This document shows positions 16,070 through 24,149 of a stretch of DNA of 51,194 bases, piece by piece. A program made the translations under genes and the position numbers. Below the pieces are notes generated by a model. It was not told the DNA's origin and did no database searches. It was given only the letters and a program-made list of their open reading frames with translations. How positions within the stretch are numbered: position 1 is the stretch's first letter; each line of letters starts with the position of its first letter. Source of the stretch: an uncultured Lachnospiraceae bacterium. Lineage in GTDB: Bacteria; Bacillota; Clostridia; Lachnospirales; Lachnospiraceae. Where the stretch lies: NCBI GenBank assembly GCA_902792005.1, contig CADAXW010000012.1, positions 28,164 to 79,357 of the forward strand, in the 5' to 3' direction.

Positions 16070-16696
16070 ATGGCGGAGAAGGAAAAGAAGAGCGAGAAGA
16101 AAAAGCAGAGTTTGGAGACGCTGTCCGATGAGGAGCTTTTGCTCCGGATCCGCGACCGGGAGGACGTGGACGCAGAGGAACTGCTTCTGAAGCGATATGG
16201 CGGCGTGGTACTGCGGGAGGTACGTGTCCTTTATCTGGTGGGAGCCGAGACAGAGGACCTGATCCAGGAGGCCTGGATCGGTCTGGTGAAGGCCATCCGC
16301 GAATACAGGACAGACCGGGGCGCTACATTTCATACCTATGCCACCAACTGCATCCGGAATCAGATCCGGACCGCCATCACTGCTTCCAGACGGAAGAAGC
16401 ATCAGATCCTGAATACCTATATCTCCATTAATTCCTATTCCACGGAGGAGGGAGAGAAACTTCTGGCGGAGCAGGCCGGCGGGAAGGAGACCAATCCGGA
16501 GACATTGTATCTGAACCAGGAGTGCGTGGAAGAGCTGGAGCAGAGAATGAGAGAAAAGCTGAGCCCCTTTGAGTATAAGGTGGCCATGCGGTATCTGTCC
16601 GGAATGAGTCATGCGGAGATCGCAGAAGAGCTTGGAAAACCGGAGCGCTCGGTGAACAATGCACTGACACGGATCCGGAATAAACTGAAAAAGTGA
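16070..16696 (+). CDS. sigH: RNA polymerase sigma-70 family factor, SigH-like
   Basis: A 208-aa sigma factor with region 2 (EDLIQEAWIGLVKAIREY, then TFHTYATNCIRNQIRTAI) and region 4 helix-turn-helix (MSHAEIAEELGKPERSVNNALTRIRNKLK). Size and position downstream of rlmB match Spo0H/SigH of B. subtilis, which drives early stationary-phase, competence and sporulation genes; the yacP gene that lies between them there is absent. Whether this organism sporulates cannot be judged from the window. The N-terminal 15 residues are unusually lysine/glutamate-rich. The stop codon is inside the terminator stem. Confidence 0.9.
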   Translation: MAEKEKKSEKKKQSLETLSDEELLLRIRDREDVDAEELLLKRYGGVVLREVRVLYLVGAETEDLIQEAWIGLVKAIREYRTDRGATFHTYATNCIRNQIRTAITASRRKKHQILNTYISINSYSTEEGEKLLAEQAGGKETNPETLYLNQECVEELEQRMREKLSPFEYKVAMRYLSGMSHAEIAEELGKPERSVNNALTRIRNKLKK

Positions 16697-16727
16697 CAAT
16701 GGGCAGTTCCCATTGTCACTTTTTTTG
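16692..16727. terminator. Bidirectional terminator shared by sigH and tRNA-Thr
   Basis: A perfect 12-bp stem AGTGACAATGGG / CCCATTGTCACT (16692-16703 / 16709-16720, 5-nt loop) is followed on the + strand by a run of seven T in all. Read on the minus strand it is followed by TTTTCAG, so it can also end the convergent tRNA transcript. The hairpin belongs to the same sequence family as the two at 34259 and 34444. Confidence 0.88.
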
Positions 16728-16729
16728 TG

Positions 16730-16802
16730 AGCCGTCAACCGGAGTCGAACCGGCGACCTCAGCACTACCAATGCTGCGCTCTACCTACTGAGCTATGGCG
16801 GC
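16730..16802 (-). tRNA. tRNA-Thr (anticodon GGT)
   Basis: A complete 73-nt cloverleaf on the minus strand. D stem GCTC/GAGC, anticodon stem CAGCA/TGCTG with loop TTGGTAG (anticodon GGT, reading ACC/ACU), five-base variable loop, T stem GCCGG/CCGGT with loop TTCGACT, discriminator T. CCA is not encoded. The acceptor stem has one mismatch, C5 against A68 (GCCGCCA versus TGACGGC). It is the only minus-strand gene in the window. Confidence 0.95.
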
Positions 16803-16824
16803 AAAAATCACATTTGCTATAGCT

Positions 16825-16853
16825 ATAATAATAAATTAAAAGTCGTTTGTCAA
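16825..16853 (-). promoter_or_regulatory. Promoter of tRNA-Thr
   Basis: On the minus strand: perfect TTGACA (16853-16848), 17-bp spacer, TATTAT (16830-16825). The predicted start is about 16 nt before the tRNA 5' end. Confidence 0.85.
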
Positions 16854-16866
16854 TACCAAATTTGTT

Positions 16867-16895
16867 TTGTATTCATGGGGTGAGTATGCTATAAT
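16867..16895 (+). promoter_or_regulatory. Extended -10 promoter of the cohesin-like membrane protein
   Basis: TGC TATAAT at 16887-16895 is a perfect extended -10; the -35 is poor (TTGTAT at 16867-16872, 17-bp spacer). The leader is about 70 nt. It runs divergently from the tRNA promoter. Confidence 0.7.
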
Positions 16896-16969
16896 TCTAC
16901 CAGATATGCCCAAACGAATTGTAGTGCCCCATATATATTGCGGAATCTACTCATGAAAGGCGGCCAGAT

Positions 16970-18763
16970 ATGATTCTTCGAACTAATACAAAAACAAATA
17001 CAAAAACTCATCATAGATTTTGTCGCACACTTTATCTTCTGGCAGCGCTCCTCCTGTTTCTCGGCGCAGCGGTGCTTTGCCCTGCGGGCCGTGCGGAGGC
17101 TGCAGAGGTAAATATCTATATCTCCCTCAGCGGGGATACCGTGGCTGTGGGCGAGACGGTCCAGGTAACGGTCAGTGCGAGAGGAGATTCCTTTACAAAT
17201 CTGAAGGTATCCATGTCCTACGCATCGGATGTATTTCAGCTGACCTCCGGAACCGGCGGGAACGGAAGCGTAAGCTTCACCTTTACCTCGGCCGGATCTC
17301 AGACAGCTTCGTTCAAGGCGCTGAAGGCAGGGTCCGGACGATTCTCCACCAGCGATTCCGGAGCCACGGATGCGGATGGAAAATCCCTGTCGGTTGCACA
17401 TGCGGGTGTCACGGTCAATGTCACCGGCACAGGGACAGCCGTAACGGAAAAGAAAACGGAAGGAGCAACAGAAAAGACCTCAGAGGAAACGACGGAAGAG
17501 GGATTTGATGAGGGCGTCACCGCTGAAGTGAACGGTGTGGCCTATAACGTGATCCTTCCTGCGGAGGAGCTGGTTCCTGAGGGATACACATTGACCAGTG
17601 GAACCTATAAGTCAAAGAAGGTTCCTGTCTACGTATCCCCCAATGAGGTAGTTTCCATTCTGGCACTGCAGATGACAGAGGATAAGATCGGATGGTTCCG
17701 GCTCCAGAGCGGTGATACGCTGGTTCCGTATGTGGAATACAGCTCAGCACCGGTCCGCTATGTGATCCTGGATCGCCCCGAAAATGTACCGATCCCCGAG
17801 GGCTATTCCGAGGATAAGGATGACCTGGGTTATGGCGAGGTTAAGGTATACCGGAATCCGGACATACCGGATCAGGTTCTGGTTTATGCTGTTCCCACCA
17901 ACGGAAACGAAGGCTTCTATGTGTTTGATACGGTTGACCGGATCTATTTCAGATATACCCGGCACGAAGGCGGATCGTCCGTGGATAATAAAGAGAAGGA
18001 GCAGGCAAGTACGGAGCAGTCCGCCCAGCCGGCACCGAAGCCCACGGATGATGTGGTTCGTCCCAGCAAGGAAAAGGATGACGGCATTTTCACAAAATCA
18101 AATCTGATCACCATGTTGATCGGAGCCCTGTCTCTCTTTGTGATCATGTCCATCGTAGCTCTGGTGTTCATGGTGAAGAATTCCAAGCTTCAGAATATGC
18201 TTGCAGATGAAGAGGAGTACGATTACGATCTGCCCATACGGGATCCTTCCAGGCGCGAGGAGTATATTCCGGAAAAGAAGAGAAGGAAAGAAGAGAAGAA
18301 GAGAAAGAAGCAGGAAAAGCAGCAGGAGAAGCTGGATAAAAAGCTGGATAAGAAGAAAAAGAAGAGTAAGAAGAATAAAAATGGAAATGAAGATCTGCAG
18401 GAAGAGGAGCAGTCAGCAGCAGCGGAAGGCAGTACAGAGGTCCCTGCGGCCGAGAAGGTTACCGGTGATACCATAGAGATCATCCTGGAGGAGGCAAAGG
18501 ACAACAATCAGTCGGTTCATGTAACTCCGGTGGAGGACCGAAAGGTGGACAAGGTACAGGATGCCATGAAGAACCGTCCTCATGGGATCGATTCTGCATT
18601 TGACGTGATCGAAGAGGAAACCGCTCCGGAACAGGCTAAGACACAGGCTGAGATGCAGGATGAGATACAGGCTGAGATACAGGAAGCGGTTGACAGGACG
18701 GACGAAAGTCATGTAAAATCGGAGGAGTCGCAAGGTCCGGAGTCGAAACCGGAGAATGAATAG
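16970..18763 (+). CDS. Cohesin-like domain protein, single-pass membrane anchor with Lys-rich cytoplasmic tail
   Basis: A 597-aa protein of unknown function. After a signal sequence (hydrophobic core about 19-36, AEA-type cleavage site near 45), residues about 46-152 resemble the cohesin/CARDB-like beta-sandwich ([32 protein letters not shown]). A Thr/Glu-rich linker and a second extracellular region (about 180-330) lead to a transmembrane helix (about 378-402, [20 protein letters not shown]). The last 190 residues are cytoplasmic and extremely charged, with a lysine-rich coiled-coil segment ([19 protein letters not shown]) then an acidic one. It could scaffold envelope or polysaccharide-degrading components, but no dockerin was seen in the window, so true cellulosomal function is not supported. 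Confidence 0.7.
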   Translation: MILRTNTKTNTKTHHRFCRTLYLLAALLLFLGAAVLCPAGRAEAAEVNIYISLSGDTVAVGETVQVTVSARGDSFTNLKVSMSYASDVFQLTSGTGGNGSVSFTFTSAGSQTASFKALKAGSGRFSTSDSGATDADGKSLSVAHAGVTVNVTGTGTAVTEKKTEGATEKTSEETTEEGFDEGVTAEVNGVAYNVILPAEELVPEGYTLTSGTYKSKKVPVYVSPNEVVSILALQMTEDKIGWFRLQSGDTLVPYVEYSSAPVRYVILDRPENVPIPEGYSEDKDDLGYGEVKVYRNPDIPDQVLVYAVPTNGNEGFYVFDTVDRIYFRYTRHEGGSSVDNKEKEQASTEQSAQPAPKPTDDVVRPSKEKDDGIFTKSNLITMLIGALSLFVIMSIVALVFMVKNSKLQNMLADEEEYDYDLPIRDPSRREEYIPEKKRRKEEKKRKKQEKQQEKLDKKLDKKKKKSKKNKNGNEDLQEEEQSAAAEGSTEVPAAEKVTGDTIEIILEEAKDNNQSVHVTPVEDRKVDKVQDAMKNRPHGIDSAFDVIEEETAPEQAKTQAEMQDEIQAEIQEAVDRTDESHVKSEESQGPESKPENE

Positions 18764-18789
18764 GCGACAGGAATCAGGAGGCTAAGGAT

Positions 18790-20469
18790 ATGTCAGAGGA
18801 AATGACATCGAAGCATTTTATAGAGCAGATCATTGATCAGGATCTGGCGGAAGGAAAGTACGAGAAGATCGTGACCCGTTTCCCGCCGGAGCCCAACGGA
18901 TACCTTCATATCGGACATGCCAAGTCCATACTTCTGAATTGCGGTATGGCTGAGGAGTACGGTGGACAGTTCAACCTTCGCTTTGACGACACCAATCCCA
19001 CCAAGGAGAAGGAGGAATTCGTCAACTCCATCGTGGAGGATGTGAAGTGGCTGGGCGCAGATTTCCGTGGCGAGGTCCTGTATGCCTCAAACTATTTCGA
19101 TCAAATGTATGAGGCAGCAATTAAGCTGATCAAAAAGGGCAAGGCCTATGTATGTGATCTGACACCGGAGGAGATCCGGGCATATCGTGGGACGCTGACG
19201 GAACCCGGAAAGAACAGTCCTTACAGAGACCGTTCGGTGGAGGAGAATCTCCAGCTGTTTGAAGCGATGAAGAACGGAGAGTATCCGGACGGAGCCAAGG
19301 TGCTCCGTGCAAAGATCGATATGGCATCCCCGAATATCAACATGCGGGATCCCATCATTTATCGGATCGCACGGATGACACATCACAATACAGGTGATAA
19401 GTGGTGCATCTATCCCATGTATGATTTTGCGCATCCCATTGAAGATGCCATCGAGGGAGTGACCCACTCGCTCTGTACACTGGAATTTGAGGACCATCGT
19501 CCTCTCTATAACTGGGTGGTGGAGGAACTGGAATATCCTCATCCTCCGAAGCAGATCGAGTTTGCAAAGCTTTATCTTACCGACGTTGTAACCGGAAAGC
19601 GGTACATCAAGAAGCTGGTTGAGGACGGCGTTGTAGACGGGTGGGATGATCCCCGTCTGGTAACACTGGCAGCCCTCCGCCGCAGAGGCTTCACTCCGGA
19701 GTCACTTCGGACCTTTATGAAGCTGGTTGGTATCTCCAAGTCTCAGAGCTCCGTAGAGTATCCCATGCTGGAGTACTGTATCCGTGAGGATCTGAAGCCC
19801 AAGGCTCCCCGCCTCATGGGAGTTCTCAGACCCGTGAAGCTGGTGATTGACAATTATCCAGAGGGACAGACCGAGGAGTTCCCCATCGAGAACAATCCGG
19901 ATTCCGCAGAGGATGCCGGCGTGCGCAAGGTCACATTTTCGAGAGAACTCTATGTGGAGCAGGATGACTTCATGGAGGAACCGCCGAAGAAGTACTTCCG
20001 CCTGTTCCCCGGAAATGAGGTTCGTCTGAAGGGCGCTTACTTCGTTCGCTGCACCGGCTGTGAAAAGGATGACGCGGGACGGGTGACCGTGATCCACTGC
20101 ACCTATGATCCGGAGACACGCTCCGGCAGCGGTTACGAGGAGAAGGAAGGTGCCCGGAAGGTCAAGGGTACCATCCACTGGGTAAATGCGGCGGATGCCG
20201 TGACTGCTGAGGTTCGTCTGTATGAGAACCTCATTGATGAGGAAAAGGGTAAGTTGAATGAGGATGGAACGCTGAACTTCAATCCGAATTCCCTTACGAT
20301 ACTCAAGGATGCGAAGCTGGAGGCCTGCATGGCCGGTGCAAAGCCGTATGACAGAGTCCAGCTGATCAGAAATGGATATTTTTCGGTGGATCCGAAGGAT
20401 ACAACAGAGGACCATCTGGTACTGAACCGGATCGTCGGTCTTAAGAGTTCATATAAGCCGGGGGCATAA
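18790..20469 (+). CDS. glnS: Glutaminyl-tRNA synthetase
   Basis: Class I synthetase charging tRNA-Gln directly. HIGH motif in [15 protein letters not shown] (about residues 32-46), then the GlnRS-specific [19 protein letters not shown], and C-terminal anticodon-binding beta-barrels (about 340-559). Where the family has VMSKR or VLSKR, this protein reads VVTGKR, a departure in the KMSKS loop, though the downstream GWDDPRL and RRRGFTPE are intact. Most Firmicutes use GatCAB instead of GlnRS; its presence fits the clostridial lineages that acquired glnS. The stop overlaps the next gene by one base (TAATG). Confidence 0.96.
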   Translation: MSEEMTSKHFIEQIIDQDLAEGKYEKIVTRFPPEPNGYLHIGHAKSILLNCGMAEEYGGQFNLRFDDTNPTKEKEEFVNSIVEDVKWLGADFRGEVLYASNYFDQMYEAAIKLIKKGKAYVCDLTPEEIRAYRGTLTEPGKNSPYRDRSVEENLQLFEAMKNGEYPDGAKVLRAKIDMASPNINMRDPIIYRIARMTHHNTGDKWCIYPMYDFAHPIEDAIEGVTHSLCTLEFEDHRPLYNWVVEELEYPHPPKQIEFAKLYLTDVVTGKRYIKKLVEDGVVDGWDDPRLVTLAALRRRGFTPESLRTFMKLVGISKSQSSVEYPMLEYCIREDLKPKAPRLMGVLRPVKLVIDNYPEGQTEEFPIENNPDSAEDAGVRKVTFSRELYVEQDDFMEEPPKKYFRLFPGNEVRLKGAYFVRCTGCEKDDAGRVTVIHCTYDPETRSGSGYEEKEGARKVKGTIHWVNAADAVTAEVRLYENLIDEEKGKLNEDGTLNFNPNSLTILKDAKLEACMAGAKPYDRVQLIRNGYFSVDPKDTTEDHLVLNRIVGLKSSYKPGA

Positions 20470-21515
20470 TGAAACACAGGAAAAAAGGAAAAACTGCATC
20501 ACAGGCGATGGTTGTCCAGGAACATGTGCCTGCCAAGATCACGGAGATTCTGGAGAGTGATCAGGCGGAGCGGGTGGATGAGAACGCCAAGCAGGAGGAT
20601 CAACCGGGGATGAAGAATATCTATATCCTTCTGTCCCGCACGGGAACAGTCCCTTCCAAGGTGATCCGCTTTCTGAAACCTATGCCCTATGCCCATGCGT
20701 CCATCGCGTTTGACGAGAATCTGACGGAAATGTACAGCTTCGCCAGAAAGCGGGTACATTACCCCTTCTACTGCGGTCTGATCGACGAGGATATCGATAA
20801 GGGTATCTTCGGTCGGAAAAAGACCACACGGTGTCTGGTGCTCAGGCTTCCGGTTACGGAGGAGGAGTATGGAAGAGTCCATCAGACGGTGGAACATTTC
20901 AAGGCAGACCGGAGAAAATACGGATATAACTATCTGGGAGTGTTCGCCGCACGGGTGCACATTTCCATTGAAAGAAAGTACAATTATTTCTGCACGCAGT
21001 TTGTGGATAAGGTCCTGCAGATGAGCGGGATCAATCTTTTTGGAAAGAAGTCCGGACTGGTGACCCCGGAGGATTACCGGACCAGTGACAAGCTGGAGCA
21101 TATCTATGAAGGCCTTCTGGTGAACTACAGAAACTGGCTTTCCTCCTTCAGCCTGTCGCCGGAGGAGAAGACACTTCGCCGGAGCGAGAAGAAGGAAATG
21201 CGGGAGCAGAGGAAGCTGCTCCGTATCCAGCAGAAGGAACAGCAGAAGATTCACAAGGTACAGCAAAAAGAGCTTCGGGATCAGCAAAGGAGTATCCAGA
21301 AGGAACTTCGGGATCACCTGCTGGACCAGCAGATGGAGCTGATCGAGCAGCAGCGTGACGAGCAGCACAGCCTGATCCGCGAACAGCGAAGGGAGCTGCG
21401 TGAGAAGCAGAAGGAGATCGACCGGAAGCAGCTGGAGCGTCAGCAGGAGCGGGAACAGATGCATCCTGCCGTTGAGAAAAAGGATGAATTAGGGGTTGAT
21501 TTTTTCGTAAAATGA
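20469..21515 (+). CDS. Permuted papain-fold (YiiX/NlpC-P60-like) hydrolase with Gln-rich coiled-coil tail
   Basis: A 348-aa protein without a signal peptide or membrane segment. Residues about 48-210 fit the circularly permuted papain-fold group (YiiX/LRAT-like): the His comes first (YAHASIAFDEN, His about 76) and the Cys later in YNYFCTQFVDKVL (Cys about 175). Residues about 225-335 are a long Gln/Glu/Arg/Lys coiled coil with repeated QQKEL and REQRREL segments. It begins in the glnS stop codon and is surely cotranslated; its last codons contain the groES promoter. Relatives cleave or transfer acyl or amide bonds; the substrate here is unknown. Confidence 0.7.
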   Translation: MKHRKKGKTASQAMVVQEHVPAKITEILESDQAERVDENAKQEDQPGMKNIYILLSRTGTVPSKVIRFLKPMPYAHASIAFDENLTEMYSFARKRVHYPFYCGLIDEDIDKGIFGRKKTTRCLVLRLPVTEEEYGRVHQTVEHFKADRRKYGYNYLGVFAARVHISIERKYNYFCTQFVDKVLQMSGINLFGKKSGLVTPEDYRTSDKLEHIYEGLLVNYRNWLSSFSLSPEEKTLRRSEKKEMREQRKLLRIQQKEQQKIHKVQQKELRDQQRSIQKELRDHLLDQQMELIEQQRDEQHSLIREQRRELREKQKEIDRKQLERQQEREQMHPAVEKKDELGVDFFVK

Positions 21516-21523
21516 GGTACAAT
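21496..21523 (+). promoter_or_regulatory. groESL promoter
   Basis: TTGATT (21496-21501), 16-bp spacer, TACAAT (21518-21523). The -35 lies in the coding end of the upstream gene. The CIRCE operator starts 11 bp downstream of the -10, covering the transcription start. Confidence 0.75.
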
Positions 21524-21533
21524 AATACTTGTG

Positions 21534-21560
21534 TTAGCACTCGAAGAAGATGAGTGCTAA
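21534..21560. promoter_or_regulatory. CIRCE operator (HrcA binding site)
   Basis: TTAGCACTC-N9-GAGTGCTAA, an exact match to the consensus inverted repeat bound by the heat-shock repressor HrcA. It places groES-groEL under HrcA control. hrcA itself is not in the window. Confidence 0.97.
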
Positions 21561-21584
21561 ATCAATCGAAGGAGGAATAGTAAC

Positions 21585-21869
21585 ATGAATGTAAAACCGT
21601 TAGGCGACAGAGTTGTATTAAAGCAGGCTGAGGTTGAAGAGACCACTCAGTCCGGCATTATTTTAACAGGGAATTCCAAGGAGAAGCCCCAGTATTCCGA
21701 GGTCGTTGCAGTAGGCCCCGGTAAGGTAGAGGATGGAAAGACCATTCCCATGACTGTTGAGGTTGGACAGAAGGTAATTTATTCTCAGTACGCAGGAACA
21801 GACGTAACTATCGGTGAGGACAAGTACACCATCGTACGTCAGGACGACATCCTTGCGGTAGTTGAGTAA
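21585..21869 (+). CDS. groES: Co-chaperonin GroES
   Basis: The 10-kDa lid of the GroEL folding chamber; 94 aa, standard length. It begins MNVKPLGDRVVLKQAE, has the mobile loop (about residues 16-34, ETTQSGIILTGNSKEKP) and the C-terminal dome strand YTIVRQDDILAVVE. AAGGAGG lies upstream of the ATG. First gene of the CIRCE-controlled operon, 32 nt before groEL. Confidence 0.98.
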   Translation: MNVKPLGDRVVLKQAEVEETTQSGIILTGNSKEKPQYSEVVAVGPGKVEDGKTIPMTVEVGQKVIYSQYAGTDVTIGEDKYTIVRQDDILAVVE

Positions 21870-21886
21870 CATATAGTTTAGAGTAA

Positions 21887-23527
<1,641 letters not shown>

Positions 23528-23530
23528 GTC

Positions 23531-23711
23531 ATTATTCACAGTAGCGCACAAAAGAGGAACGGCTCGAGCTTGCTCGAAAGCCGTTCCTCTTTTGTTGCGC
23601 GTACTTGCGAAGCAAGGGCTGAACAAACCATGACGAACGCGAGCCGCGAAGCGGCGGCCAGCTGCGAAGCAGATGGGTTCGTCATCGGTGAAGTTCGGCA
23701 CTGTGAATAAT
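23531..23711. repeat. Nested palindromic element downstream of groEL
   Basis: Outer perfect arms ATTATTCACAGT (23531-23542) and ACTGTGAATAAT (23700-23711) enclose two structures. One is a long stem of about 21 bp (23544-23564 with 23579-23600, one bulge); the other is closed by ATGACGAAC / GTTCGTCAT (23630-23638 / 23678-23686). Inside and beside the second lie GAA-loop mini-hairpins. A 15-bp direct repeat GGGTTCGTCATCGGT occurs at 23675-23689 and again at 23739-23753. No gene is present. Confidence 0.85.
23544..23600 (+). terminator. Terminator-like long hairpin after groEL
   Basis: CAAAAGAGGAACGGCT pairs perfectly with AGCCGTTCCTCTTTTG, and the stem continues as GCGCA / TGCGC with a one-base bulge. 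The T run is inside the stem's 3' arm (CTCTTTTG). It starts 17 nt after the groEL stop and is the first part of the nested element. Confidence 0.7.
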
Positions 23712-23734
23712 CGCGAAGCAAGGACTTGCGAAGC
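23607..23734. repeat. Cluster of five GCGAAGC mini-hairpins
   Basis: GCGAAGC occurs at 23607, 23646, 23664, 23713 and 23728. Copies 1, 2, 3 and 5 are extended by flanking complementarity (CTTGC/GCAAG, GCCGC/GCGGC, CTGC/GCAG, CTTGC/GCAGG) around a GAA loop. GCGAAGC is known as an exceptionally stable single-strand DNA mini-hairpin. Confidence 0.85.
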
Positions 23735-23784
23735 AGGCGGGTTCGTCATCGGTATGATGGCGTCGACTGTGAGCACGAAGACGA

Positions 23785-23990
23785 AGCTAAGATACAAGCC
23801 AACCTAACGCCATCTTAGCCCTACCGAAAGCTTAAGGCATGTAGAACCTACGGATCAGCTAAGATGGAAGCCAAGCTAACTCCATCTTAGCCCTACCGGA
23901 AGCTTAAGGCATGTAGAACCTACGGATCAGCTAAGATAGAAGCCAAGCTAACTCCATCTTAGCCTCACCGGAAGCTTAAGGTGTGTAGAA
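23785..23990. repeat. 72-bp tandem repeat, nearly three copies
   Basis: Copies start at 23785, 23857 and 23929; the third matches for about 62 bases. Each unit begins AGCTAAGAT and carries an internal hairpin of 8 bp in copies 1 and 3, and of 10 bp in copy 2 (GCTAAGATGG / CCATCTTAGC). Each complete unit also has a small GTAG-AAC-CTAC stem. No open frame runs through it and no ribosome-binding site is present. From 23991 to the GH5 promoter only a degenerate CTAAG/CTTAG pair is seen. Confidence 0.92.
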
Positions 23991-24072
23991 GCAAGCAATT
24001 TGACTAAGCTGAATGCCACTTTTACGCCCTCCTTAGCTATCTCTGGATTCGCAGGTGATAATTGTAAAATTT

Positions 24073-24105
24073 CCTCCCCCATCCCCCTCCAAAATGTATT
24101 ATAAT
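24073..24105 (+). promoter_or_regulatory. Promoter region of the GH5 gene with C-rich tract
   Basis: A perfect TATAAT (24100-24105) has no recognisable -35; that position is taken by a pyrimidine run (24073-24090) with two blocks of five C. The template strand is therefore G-rich. An activator-dependent promoter would fit. Confidence 0.5.
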
Positions 24106-24149
24106 GGATGACAGATGTCTACGGAAAACCAATAGAGGAGGTATTATAT

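Noticed and set aside
23785-23990. CRISPR array
   Set aside because: The 72-bp units abut directly with no unique spacers and no cas genes are nearby.
23528-24107. Small protein gene in the groEL-cellulase gap
   Set aside because: Open frames there are short, lack ribosome-binding sites and run through palindromes.
24108-24149. Upstream ATG of the GH5 gene at 24108
   Set aside because: It starts 3 nt after the -10 box, so would lie at or before the transcription start; ATG 24150 has GAGGAGG and begins a proper signal peptide.
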